Shown one piece after another: positions 1-10,740 of a stretch of 64,000 nucleotides of DNA. Every line of letters begins with the position of its first letter. Within the stretch, counting starts at the first letter, position 1. A program made the position numbers and the translations under genes. The stretch lies in the NCBI GenBank assembly GCA_017303715.1, contig JAFLBZ010000013.1:45505-109504 (forward strand), given 5' to 3'. The stretch comes from Rhodothermia bacterium. GTDB taxonomy: Bacteria; Bacteroidota; Rhodothermia; Rhodothermales; UBA2364. Below the pieces are notes generated by a model. The model was not told the origin of the DNA. It saw only the letters and a program-made list of their open reading frames with translations, and ran no database searches.

Positions 1-1355
1 TAATAACGGCCATGCGATTCAATGTTGGCTTCGTCCACCACATAAAGGCCGTATTCATCACACAAGTCTAAGAAATAAGGATCGGGCGGGTAATGCGACG
101 TCCGAACAGCATTCACATTCAGGCGCTTCATCATTTCCACATCTTTGCGCATGTCGGCTTGGCTAAGAACGTGTCCATTCACTGGATGGTGTTCGTGACG
201 GTTTACGCCGCGCAAGAGCACCCTTTTGCCATTAATCAGGAAGTTCCGATCTGTGATTTCCACATTTCGGAAGCCCACTTTTATAGGAACCACTTGCAAA
301 ACTTGCCCTTTGGGATCAGATAAGGTAAGAAATAAGGTGTAGAGGCTGGGCGACTCGGCAGACCACGACATAACTTCGGGGATGATTCCCTCAAACGAGA
401 TCGTGCGATGGTAATTTCCCAAGACATTCAGTGGCGACATCGGCTCGGCAGACCACGCCAAATCGCCCATAGGATCGAATAATTTTGCCGATACAAAAAA
501 GGAATCTGGTTTAGAATGGAGCGTATTTTGGTCTATTTTGTAATTCCAAACATGTGCATTTACGGAAATTTTGCCATCTTTGTACGTATTTATGAGCGAT
601 GCCGACACCTTGAAATCCCGTAAATCGAGTTTGGGCGTGCTGTATAAATACACGTCGCGCTCAATGCCCGAAATACGCCACATATCTTGCGCTTCCAAAT
701 AGCTCCCATCGCTCCAGCGCCAAACCTGAAGTGCCAATACATTTTCTCCAGTTTGGAGGTGTTTGGTCAAGTCAAACTCGGCGGCCAGTTTGCTGTCTTC
801 GCTATATCCCACAAATTGACCATTCAACCAGACATAAACTGCCGATTTTACCGCCCCAAGATGTAGGAAGATTTGCCTTCCCTGCCAATTTTCCGGAAGA
901 GTGAACTTTTTTCGATAAGAACCCACCGGATTGTTGTCTTGAGGAATATCGAATGGCGGGTTGAGCGCCTTTCCGCGTTTGGCATGACCCGTAAATTCAT
1001 AAGGATGATTCACATAAATCGGTAAACCATAACCGTTGACCTCCCAATTTGCAGGCGCGGGAAAATCAGTCCAGTGCTTGTCGTCATAGTCTGGCTTAAA
1101 AAAGTCTAACGGTCGGTCTGTCGGATTTTTGACCCAGCGGAACCGCCACATGCCATTTAACGAATGGTAAAAAGAGGATTCCTCCGGTTGATTGGCCTTC
1201 GCCAACGCCTCTGATTCAAAACCAAAGCCATGTGCCCGCATGGGCATCCGATTGATCTGAACCAATTCCGGTGACTGAATTTCGTAGGGAAGTTGGGCCA
1301 TCAGCCAGAAAGGGGAAAATAGCATCAGAAAAAGGTATTTTAGCGTGGGTCTCAT
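1..1355 (-). CDS. Beta-galactosidase, glycoside hydrolase family 2 (partial, runs off the left edge)
   Basis: The minus-strand frame is open from about 1355 to the window edge, so only the N-terminal part (about 451 residues) is present. It starts with a hydrophobic signal peptide (MRPTLKYLFLMLFSPFWLMA) and then shows the LacZ-type jelly-roll: the FHSLNG-like stretch reads FYHSLNGMWRFRW, followed by NWEVNGYGLPIY and LHLGAVKSAVYVWLNG. Near the edge come NRHEHHPVNG, NAVRTSHYPPDPYF and VVDEANIESHG, which belong to the TIM-barrel substrate pocket. The catalytic glutamates lie beyond the window. An in-frame ATG at 1364 is an alternative start. GH2 enzymes remove terminal beta-galactosides; the signal peptide implies a periplasmic or surface enzyme. 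It lies 150 bp downstream of the fucosidase on the same strand, so a shared glycan-degradation operon is likely. Confidence 0.93.
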   Translation of the reverse strand, partial: MRPTLKYLFLMLFSPFWLMAQLPYEIQSPELVQINRMPMRAHGFGFESEALAKANQPEESSFYHSLNGMWRFRWVKNPTDRPLDFFKPDYDDKHWTDFPAPANWEVNGYGLPIYVNHPYEFTGHAKRGKALNPPFDIPQDNNPVGSYRKKFTLPENWQGRQIFLHLGAVKSAVYVWLNGQFVGYSEDSKLAAEFDLTKHLQTGENVLALQVWRWSDGSYLEAQDMWRISGIERDVYLYSTPKLDLRDFKVSASLINTYKDGKISVNAHVWNYKIDQNTLHSKPDSFFVSAKLFDPMGDLAWSAEPMSPLNVLGNYHRTISFEGIIPEVMSWSAESPSLYTLFLTLSDPKGQVLQVVPIKVGFRNVEITDRNFLINGKRVLLRGVNRHEHHPVNGHVLSQADMRKDVEMMKRLNVNAVRTSHYPPDPYFLDLCDEYGLYVVDEANIESHGRY

Positions 1356-1512
1356 GGTTTCCATCGGCAGTTTGAGGCGTTGTTTTCTGGTAGGACACCG
1401 AAAAAATAGAAGATATGGCTAAGGTATAAAAAGAAGCCAAAAGTTTGAAGGACAACAGATCTAAAAACGTTCCCTTAGCACCCAGTCCGGATCGGATTCA
1501 TGGGAATACGCC

Positions 1513-2928
1513 TCAATGCTTCATCCGAATCACCCAAGCCCAGTCGGTAGGTGGGTTTTGTCTAAGTGCTGGCGGCAGGGTGATTTGTGTCCCTGTTGGT
1601 GTTTTTTTCCACTTTAGTGGTTTTGCATAACCCAAAAGATGTACTTCTGAATTTTTTGGTGGCGTAAAGTGCGAAATGGTGAAAGACTCTGGCATTTTTT
1701 CACCATCCTTCGCCAAATAAAGTGCATACAGGTTATTTTGTTTGATGGTGAAGCGCCACGCATTTTCCACGTATGGGGCAATGGGTTTGGTTCCGTAGAT
1801 GGCTTCCTGGTTCACCTTCATCCATCCCCCAAGTTCCTGCAACCGGACGTAGGCTTCGTCGTGCCATTCACCATCTGGGCCGGGAGCGATATTCAATAAG
1901 AAATTACCCCCTTTGGCCACAATATCTGCCAAAAGATGAATCAGTTTTCGAGCGGGTTTATAGACATCATTCGGAACATAAGACCACGATCCGGCCATGG
2001 TCATACACGTCTCCCAAGGGAAGTCGTGTGGTTTTTCGGGCACCTCTTGTTCGGGTGTGGTGTAGTTTTCGTATAAGCCGGGTACGGAGCGATCCACGAT
2101 AATAAGGCCCGGTTGGTGCTTACGTGCCATTGTAGCAATGCGCGACATATCCACATCTTGCCCAAAAGGAACGGTGGCCTGCCACGAGACCGCCGGATCT
2201 ATACTGGATTGTGGGCGAACCCATCCGCCATCCAACCACAAAATATCCATCTTCCCATAACCGGTCATCAGTTCCTCAATCTGGTTGTAGGTAAAGTCCT
2301 TAAAGCGTTCCCAACGTTCGGGATAACGTTTGATGTCATAATTCACATGCCGATCTTTTGGCGGAAAATAGGGCCACCAAAAGTTTTCGTTGTGCCAATC
2401 CGGTTTGGAAAAATAGGCCCCAATCATAAAGTCTTTTTTCCGGAAGGCCGAAAAGATTTCCTTGGTCACATCACTTTTGGGATTTGAGGAAAACGGTACT
2501 TGAGACGCTGTAATTTTGTAATCGGTTTGCTTGGTGTCGAACATCGAGAAGCCATCGTGGTGCTTGGTCGTAAAAACGACATACCGCATACCGGCTGCTT
2601 TTGCGGCTTCTGCCCATTTGTCTGGGTTAAACTTGACCGGATTGAATTGCGTGGGTAGGTTTTCATACGCTTTTTTGTATTCATACCAGTTGTTCGAATA
2701 TGGCCCACGCCGAACCGTCCAGCCCTCGTCTTCTGGACATAACGACCACGATTCCACAATGCCCCACAAACTGTAAGCCCCCCAATGCATTAGCAAGCCA
2801 AACTTCAGGTCTTGCCACGCTGCAAGTTTTTCCACGACCAATGGATCATCTGGTGGGGTATAAGATTTTGAATGTTGGGCGATCGCCACAAATGGGAACA
2901 GTAACAGCAGGAAGAAAAACCGTTTCAT
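1513..2928 (-). CDS. Alpha-L-fucosidase, GH29
   Basis: A 471-residue secreted enzyme. Residues 1-17 form a signal peptide ending VAIAQ. The family core follows: KFGLLMHWGAYS at about 42-53, FTTKHHDGFSMF at 119-130 and ILWLDGGW at 229-236, where Asp233 matches the GH29 nucleophile. GH29 enzymes release terminal alpha-L-fucose from glycans with retention. The length is typical for bacterial GH29 without an added carbohydrate-binding module. The Nudix gene lies 38 bp upstream and the GH2 beta-galactosidase downstream on the same strand. The pair suits stepwise trimming of fucosylated galactosides, such as algal or mucin-type glycans; the substrate itself is inference. Confidence 0.95.
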   Translation of the reverse strand: MKRFFFLLLLFPFVAIAQHSKSYTPPDDPLVVEKLAAWQDLKFGLLMHWGAYSLWGIVESWSLCPEDEGWTVRRGPYSNNWYEYKKAYENLPTQFNPVKFNPDKWAEAAKAAGMRYVVFTTKHHDGFSMFDTKQTDYKITASQVPFSSNPKSDVTKEIFSAFRKKDFMIGAYFSKPDWHNENFWWPYFPPKDRHVNYDIKRYPERWERFKDFTYNQIEELMTGYGKMDILWLDGGWVRPQSSIDPAVSWQATVPFGQDVDMSRIATMARKHQPGLIIVDRSVPGLYENYTTPEQEVPEKPHDFPWETCMTMAGSWSYVPNDVYKPARKLIHLLADIVAKGGNFLLNIAPGPDGEWHDEAYVRLQELGGWMKVNQEAIYGTKPIAPYVENAWRFTIKQNNLYALYLAKDGEKMPESFTISHFTPPKNSEVHLLGYAKPLKWKKTPTGTQITLPPALRQNPPTDWAWVIRMKH

Positions 2929-2965
2929 GGGAGAAGTTGTTTTGCAACAAAGGTTGTCTTTAAAT

Positions 2966-3607
2966 TTAGGAATGGGGTGTCAATGGCGTATATAAAAGAG
3001 TCTCTATCCATTTGGCAGCATGGTGGGAAAGGGTTTCGTAGCTCAAGCGCTTAGGCAACTCGTTTGCCGGAACCCACTCAAGAGCCTCAATCTCTTCTTC
3101 TGCTTGGGCCACCAAAGGCGCATCCGCCGCCGCCATCAAATACCAATAGGTGGTTTTAAGGTCAAAAGTGTTCTTAAAAAGATTCAGATACCCGTGAAAA
3201 GTCGTTCCCAAGGCACAGATTAGGCGCAGATCTGTTGCACCGACTTCCTCTTTCACCTCTCGCAGGGCTGTTTCTTCATTCGTTTCCCCTTTGTCTTGTT
3301 TTCCTTTTGGTAAATCCCAAGCGCCTCGTCGGTACATAGTAAGTACCTCGCGGATATCGGCTTTCTCGCGCACCACATAACCACCACCAGCCACCACTTG
3401 CCGGACAGGAAAATAGGGATGAAGGTTCAAAAAAAGATCGGGGGAGAGTTTCTTTTGATCTGGACGAATAGCCGACTTCATCACCACCAAAAGTGGCACA
3501 TCTGTTTCTTTTAAGGTTAGATCGTCGGTCAAAGCCTCCGAGATAACGATTCCATTTTTGCGAATGTCGTCTAATTTGTCTTCCGAGACGGGTACGTAAT
3601 AATACAT
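2966..3607 (-). CDS. Nudix hydrolase
   Basis: About 213 residues from the ATG at 3607 (MYYYVPVSEDKLDDIRKNG). A longer reading from a TTG at 3628 is possible but less likely. The Nudix box is complete at about residues 106-128: GKQDKGETNEETALREVKEE then VG, giving G-x5-E-x7-REVxEExG. This is the metal-binding helix that hydrolyses a nucleoside diphosphate linked to another moiety. The N-terminal 70 residues are not a Nudix fold and look like a family-specific extension. The substrate cannot be told from sequence. It precedes the fucosidase by 38 bp and may be cotranscribed with it, although a functional link is not obvious. Confidence 0.88.
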   Translation of the reverse strand: MYYYVPVSEDKLDDIRKNGIVISEALTDDLTLKETDVPLLVVMKSAIRPDQKKLSPDLFLNLHPYFPVRQVVAGGGYVVREKADIREVLTMYRRGAWDLPKGKQDKGETNEETALREVKEEVGATDLRLICALGTTFHGYLNLFKNTFDLKTTYWYLMAAADAPLVAQAEEEIEALEWVPANELPKRLSYETLSHHAAKWIETLLYTPLTPHS

Positions 3608-4033
3608 GGCTGATAAAGTTTTTTCCAAAATACAAGAATTGAAGACAATACGCTATACACCTATCGCAGAAAAGAATAAACCGACGCCATCCCTTGATGC
3701 CATCAAGAATAAGGGCGTACAACTTATTTGATAAGAACCCAGAAATGCTCTGTGATACAGGCGGTTTTTGTCTAAAAGTGGTCTTTACACCAGTTCTGAA
3801 GTATCAAAAAAATAAAATATTATTAATTTGAGACAGAAAACGTGACATCTATTTATAGTTTTTAAAATAATTTATTGTGAATTATTGATATAATTACATT
3901 TATTAAGTTTTTGTTTTTATCGTGCTTAAGACAGATCGGGTTTGCTGCAAGACTGTCTCTGCGAGGTTTGGATATGGTTTTGGTATAAGGTTTGGGCGCT
4001 TTGTACACATCTTTCCTATACCACCTTAACCAC
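3608..4033. other. Intergenic region between divergent genes
   Basis: An AT-rich gap of about 425 bp between the minus-strand Nudix gene and the plus-strand surface protein. No gene was seen in any frame. It must hold both promoters. A TTTG (3967) followed about 18 bp later by TAAGGTTTG loosely resembles a Bacteroidota -33/-7 pair for the surface-protein gene, but the spacing in the -7 box is off by one, so I do not call a promoter. Confidence 0.4.
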
Positions 4034-7000
4034 ATGGAAATGAGACAAGAAAAAACAGCTAGACCACATCGGGAGCAAGCAAAATTAGCGCATAGCAAAA
4101 AGCTTATTCCGCTTCTCTCCAATAAGGCTTGGCTACTCATCTGCATTGTCCTGCTTTGGATAATGCCTTCAGTAATGGTAGCACAAGCAATTTCAGGTAA
4201 TGTTTTCAGGGACTTCAATGCCAATGGTACAAAAGACAATAGTGCTACATACAACGAAATCGGAGTAGGTGGCATTACTGTATCTTGTACCGATAGTGCA
4301 GGCGGAACGGGGACTACCACCACCAGTACTGCTACGGCGACGCTGGGGAACTACTCGCTGACAGGCTGTACAGGCGCAACGCGGGTAGAATTTGTTTGGA
4401 CAAGGGCTGGGGACTATGCAAGTGTAGTGGGCGCTGGAAGTAATACCAGTGTACAATTTGTTAATGCAACACGTACTGGCATTAACTTTGGTATCAATTA
4501 TCCACAGCATTATACGTCCGAGACCAACCCAGAATATGTGGTCTCACAGTTTGAAGCAAACCGGCCACCTTCCTCGCAGCCTTTGGCTACTGCAATGCTT
4601 AAAACCCGTTATAACGCGCGTGGAACAACCTATGGCTCTAACACTACTTCCATTGCACATGCTGCTGAAATTGGTGCTACTTGGGGATTGGCATACGATC
4701 GTCCACGGAACTTGCTCTATGCTTCTTCTTTTGTTAAACGCCATGCTTCGATGGTAGATAACGACTCGGACGGGAAAGAAGACATAGGAGCAATCTATTC
4801 GATCACGCCTACAGGTTCGCCAACCCTCTGGGCCGATTTGTCGGATTTAGGTATTGATTTCGGACTTTCACTGATGCCTTCCGTTGTAACACGTGCTTTA
4901 CCTAACACGTTGACAGGACCATCTCATGACGCATCACTATTTTCCCTAATTGGAAAAATTGGCATTGGAGATATTGATATATCCGACAACTATGCCGACT
5001 TATACGTGATGAATTTGTATGACCAGAAGATATATACCATTGATATCCCCTCAAAAACCCTAAAAACCGCAAGCTCTGTTGTGCCGTCTCCTTGTAGTGG
5101 CGCCGTTGGGAATAGTCGCCCTTTCGGATTAAAATACTACCGAGGCAAAATCTATGTGGGGGCGGTTTGTGATGCCACCATTTCCAATCTGACGAACGAT
5201 CTTGTTGCCAAAATTTACTCCTACGATGGTGCTACATTCAATACAGAGCTGACAGTCCCACTCAATTACACCAAAGGCTATGTGTTTAAAGACATAGACG
5301 ACAATAATGGTAATGGTCAGCAAGAAGAATGGGGGAAAAGTTGGAACCCTTGGTCGGATACAATGCCTGCCCCACTTTTTAGCTCCAGTCTTACAAGTCC
5401 TCAATCGCAGGTGATTCTTATGCCCCAGCCAATGCTCGTAAACATTGAGTTTGATGCGGATGAATCTATGATATTGGTATTTAACGATCGTTTTGGACAC
5501 CAAGCCGGCCAAGTAAACTACGGCCTTAATACGGCTAATACGACCACTTTTTATACCGCATTGGCAGGAGGTGACATCCTTCGAGCTTCATATGCAAGTA
5601 ATGTATATACACTCGAAAATAGTGGAATTGTAGGAGGGCTTACAGGAAATACCTCAAACAATAATGGACTCGGTGGAGGAGAGTTTTACCATGGTGACCA
5701 CGACCTAAACAATTATCATGCAGAGAACATTATTGGCGGCTCGCTCATTTATCATGGCAAAGGTGAAGTTGCGGCTGTGGTTACAGATCCGATTGAGTAT
5801 TGGACGGGAGGTGTTTACTTCTTTGATAATATAAATGGTGATGTAACGAATACAGATCGGTATCAACTTTATCAATCTACATTAGATAATACCAAGTTTG
5901 GTAAAGCTAATGGCCTAGGCGACATGGAACTGATGTCTTCTCCCGCACCCATAGAGATTGGTAACCGTGTGTGGTTGGATGCGGATAATGATGGCATTCA
6001 AGACGCGGGCGAAGCAGGGATTAGCGGGGTGCAGGTTCAACTCATCAAAAGCGGTAGCACCATTTCTACGGTAACAACAGACGCAAACGGGAATTATTTA
6101 TTCTCAAGCGCTAGCGGTACAGACGTCACCGGAAAAGACTACGGCATCACGCAACTGACTCCAAACATGGCCTATACCGTGCGTTTTCCCGCGACGGCCA
6201 CCGTTTCTGGAACAACGTACAACCTCACCACACAGGCGGCTGGAAGTAACCGTTTGATAGACTCCAATGCCCCTTCTAATGGTGATGTGAGCATTTTGGC
6301 GACCGATATTCCTATTTACGGGGCTAACAACCACAGCTTTGATGTGGGATATAGCTCAACCCCTCCGGGTTCTCTCACCGTTTCTAAGGCAGTAACGGGC
6401 GCTCCGGGTGGCTTTGTCAGCCCCAACTTCTCGATTGTGGTGGATTGTTCGGACAATGCTTTTGACCAAACCTTGACGCTGATCAATGGCGGGAGTCAAA
6501 CGATCAATAACATTCCGGCAGGAACGACGTGTACGGTCACTGAACCAACACAACCAGCCGCACCAGTGGGATATAGTTATGGCACACCTATGATTGCGCC
6601 GAGTGGTGCACAAACGATAACCTCTGGTGGAATCGTGACCATTACCGTTACGAATCCACTCAATAGCGTCAGTTGTCCTGTTATCACCGTCACCCCAAGC
6701 CCACTTGCAAATGGTACGGTTGGGACAGCCTACTCTGCAAGCCCTTCGGCAAGTGCCAGTTCGGGCGGGCCATACACCTATACTTGGAGTGCAACCGGTT
6801 TGCCGACAGGACTCGGTATCAATAGTGGTTCCGGATCCGTTACGGGAACACCAACGGTAACAGGAAGTGCCACTATTACGGCCAGTACAACCGTTGCAGG
6901 GCAGACTTGTACGGGTACGACCATGTTGACGGTAAGTCCCGCCGCCCCCGTTTGCACCACAATCACCAACGTTGCGACGATCCAATCTTTGAATGAAATA

Positions 7001-8149
7001 GACTCGGACTTGAGCGATAACGAAGACTCCGTGGACGTCTCGGCCAACTGTACGATTTTCGACTTGGCCTTAGACAAAAGGTTGGCAACAGGACAGGCTT
7101 CAACAGTAGCCGTTGGAGATTTGGTGAACTTCGAGATTACAGTCTATAACCAAGGTTCGATTACGGCTACGGGCATTCAAATCACGGATTATGTAGATAC
7201 GACAAAGTTCGATGCGTTTTCAGTGACCGATAACCCATCCGGGACGACAACGGGCAGCGTGACGTTGCCATATTCGTGGAGTGCAGGCGGGGTAGCGACG
7301 ATCACAGGCTCCTTGACGGCAAACCAAAATTTGAAACTGCCCGTTAAACTCCGAATCAAAGCAGGCGCAACCGGAACGGCAACAAACACCGCTGAAATCA
7401 GTGCCGCCACAGGTGGAACCGATATAGACTCCACTCCTGACGGTACGAATGGAAATACAAGTGGGGAGCAAGCCCCAAATCTTGAAGATAACCAAATTGG
7501 AGAGAATGGAACTGGTGCGAATGATGAAGATGACCATGACCCAGCCAGTGTGACGGTCGCAGCCTCGTGCGTTATCAATACGCCCACCGTTACCCCAACC
7601 TGTAATGACAATGGTACGTCCAGCGATCCGAGCGATGACACCTTCACGTTTACGATCTCGACAACGGCAACAAATGGCGGCACAAGCTACAAGGTGGACA
7701 AGATCAGCCCCGCACCAACAGCAACCGTTTTTGCAACTGTGAACTATGGTGCAACGAGCGCGGCGAGTTCTGCCTTCCCAATTTCCGGTGGCAACCTCAC
7801 GCTCACCCTAACGGACAATACGACCACAACGTGTTCGCTCACACCGGTTACGGTAACGGCTCCGCCCACGTGTTCGAGTGTTGTGCCAACGGCCGATCTG
7901 GAACTGACGAAAACCTCCAGTAGTCCTGTGGTGCGTCCGGGAGATACCCTCACCTATACCCTCACATTGGTGAACAAAGGCCCCGGCACAGCCAATGGTG
8001 TTGTGGTGCGGGATGTGGTTCCCGCCGGATTAACCTTTGTAAGTGCCACCACTGCAACGGGTTCGTACAGCAATGCAACAGGACTTTGGACGGTGGGCAA
8101 TATCGCCCCCGGAACCTATACCCTCACGATTAATGTGACGGTGAACTAA
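4034..8149 (+). CDS. Large surface protein with SdrD B-like, Ig-like and DUF11 repeats
   Basis: 1371 residues from the ATG at 4034; the frame also extends to a TTG at 3992. A signal segment spans about 33-50 and ends MVAQA. Next comes an SdrD B-like domain (ISGNVFRDFNANGTKD), then about 400 residues that look like a beta-propeller (TWGLAYDRPRNLLYAS, DLYVMNLYDQKIYTIDI). A second SdrD B-like domain follows (NRVWLDADNDGIQDAGEAG), with the usual Asp-rich calcium-loop pattern. Then come a VSKAVTGAPGG repeat unit, a putative-Ig module with TGLPTGLGI, a DUF11-like module (LALDKRLA) and a final DUF11 module (ADLELTKTSSSPVVRPGDT) ending at the last residue. No type IX sorting domain, LPXTG or membrane anchor is visible at the C-terminus. 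It is probably an exported adhesin or matrix protein; the specific role is unknown. Confidence 0.85.
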   Translation: MEMRQEKTARPHREQAKLAHSKKLIPLLSNKAWLLICIVLLWIMPSVMVAQAISGNVFRDFNANGTKDNSATYNEIGVGGITVSCTDSAGGTGTTTTSTATATLGNYSLTGCTGATRVEFVWTRAGDYASVVGAGSNTSVQFVNATRTGINFGINYPQHYTSETNPEYVVSQFEANRPPSSQPLATAMLKTRYNARGTTYGSNTTSIAHAAEIGATWGLAYDRPRNLLYASSFVKRHASMVDNDSDGKEDIGAIYSITPTGSPTLWADLSDLGIDFGLSLMPSVVTRALPNTLTGPSHDASLFSLIGKIGIGDIDISDNYADLYVMNLYDQKIYTIDIPSKTLKTASSVVPSPCSGAVGNSRPFGLKYYRGKIYVGAVCDATISNLTNDLVAKIYSYDGATFNTELTVPLNYTKGYVFKDIDDNNGNGQQEEWGKSWNPWSDTMPAPLFSSSLTSPQSQVILMPQPMLVNIEFDADESMILVFNDRFGHQAGQVNYGLNTANTTTFYTALAGGDILRASYASNVYTLENSGIVGGLTGNTSNNNGLGGGEFYHGDHDLNNYHAENIIGGSLIYHGKGEVAAVVTDPIEYWTGGVYFFDNINGDVTNTDRYQLYQSTLDNTKFGKANGLGDMELMSSPAPIEIGNRVWLDADNDGIQDAGEAGISGVQVQLIKSGSTISTVTTDANGNYLFSSASGTDVTGKDYGITQLTPNMAYTVRFPATATVSGTTYNLTTQAAGSNRLIDSNAPSNGDVSILATDIPIYGANNHSFDVGYSSTPPGSLTVSKAVTGAPGGFVSPNFSIVVDCSDNAFDQTLTLINGGSQTINNIPAGTTCTVTEPTQPAAPVGYSYGTPMIAPSGAQTITSGGIVTITVTNPLNSVSCPVITVTPSPLANGTVGTAYSASPSASASSGGPYTYTWSATGLPTGLGINSGSGSVTGTPTVTGSATITASTTVAGQTCTGTTMLTVSPAAPVCTTITNVATIQSLNEIDSDLSDNEDSVDVSANCTIFDLALDKRLATGQASTVAVGDLVNFEITVYNQGSITATGIQITDYVDTTKFDAFSVTDNPSGTTTGSVTLPYSWSAGGVATITGSLTANQNLKLPVKLRIKAGATGTATNTAEISAATGGTDIDSTPDGTNGNTSGEQAPNLEDNQIGENGTGANDEDDHDPASVTVAASCVINTPTVTPTCNDNGTSSDPSDDTFTFTISTTATNGGTSYKVDKISPAPTATVFATVNYGATSAASSAFPISGGNLTLTLTDNTTTTCSLTPVTVTAPPTCSSVVPTADLELTKTSSSPVVRPGDTLTYTLTLVNKGPGTANGVVVRDVVPAGLTFVSATTATGSYSNATGLWTVGNIAPGTYTLTINVTVN

Positions 8150-8176
8150 GCCAGTTCTTTCAATAGCCTAAACCGC

Positions 8177-8217
8177 AAAAAGCCTCGTAGCCCTAAAAAC
8201 TACGAGGCTTTTTTTTA
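8177..8217 (+). terminator. Rho-independent terminator after the surface-protein gene
   Basis: A 12-bp or longer perfect stem, AAAGCCTCGTAG / CTACGAGGCTTT, with a 9-base loop and a run of eight T, sits about 30 bp after the stop codon at 8149. The A-tract before the stem makes it potentially bidirectional. Confidence 0.9.
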
Positions 8218-8235
8218 TGGTTGTAATTGGGTGGG

Positions 8236-8540
8236 TTATGGGTAAATCAACCAATTACCATCATATTTTACACGGCCACCAAGAATGCCAGAAGAAATTG
8301 ATGGCCCCATCGGGTCAGGATCTTCCCATCTTCAATTCAGTTGTGTTCTCCGTCATGGCTAAAGAATTGGTACTCATATTGCCGCCCTAAAGGACTGAGT
8401 TAAAGTTTTGCTTAGCTTGATGTCTTCTCGCTTATGGGCGACGTTGCCACCACCATCGGCATTGGCTGTGACAAATCAGGACAAAGCTCCATCGGTGCGA
8501 CTTTTTAATACAAATTCGTAAGGCACGTTGTCTTCAAGGC
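8236..8540 (-). pseudogene. Decayed protein gene remnant, family not recognised
   Basis: This 300-bp gap holds protein-like sequence in one minus-strand frame, interrupted by several stops. From the ligA end it reads NVPYEFVLKSRTDGALS, stop, FVTANADGGGNVAHKREDIK, LSKTLTQSF, then loses sense. After further stops the same frame ends with DPDPMGPSISSGILGGRVK and YDGNWLIYP, stop at 8236. The middle part reads more sensibly in another frame (QYEYQFFSHDGEHN), which suggests two compensating frameshifts. I read it as the 3' part of a dead gene. No start codon was found and the family was not recognised. Confidence 0.45.
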
Positions 8541-8543
8541 GTT

Positions 8544-10712
<2,169 letters not shown>

Positions 10713-10740
10713 CTACGCTTGGTTTGTATTTGCCAAAGTC

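Noticed and set aside
1216..1455. 79-codon minus frame with a signal-like start
   Set aside because: It lies across the start of the GH2 gene in another frame and turns into non-protein-like sequence; the GH2 frame has its own signal peptide.
3967..3995. Bacteroidota-type promoter (TTTG, then TAAGGTTTG) before the surface-protein gene
   Set aside because: Spacing within the -7 box does not fit TAnnTTTG exactly, and such matches are common in AT-rich gaps.
6356..6985. 209-codon Arg/Cys-rich minus frame and similar frames within the surface-protein gene
   Set aside because: Shadows of low-complexity Thr/Gly/Ser codons of the plus-strand gene.
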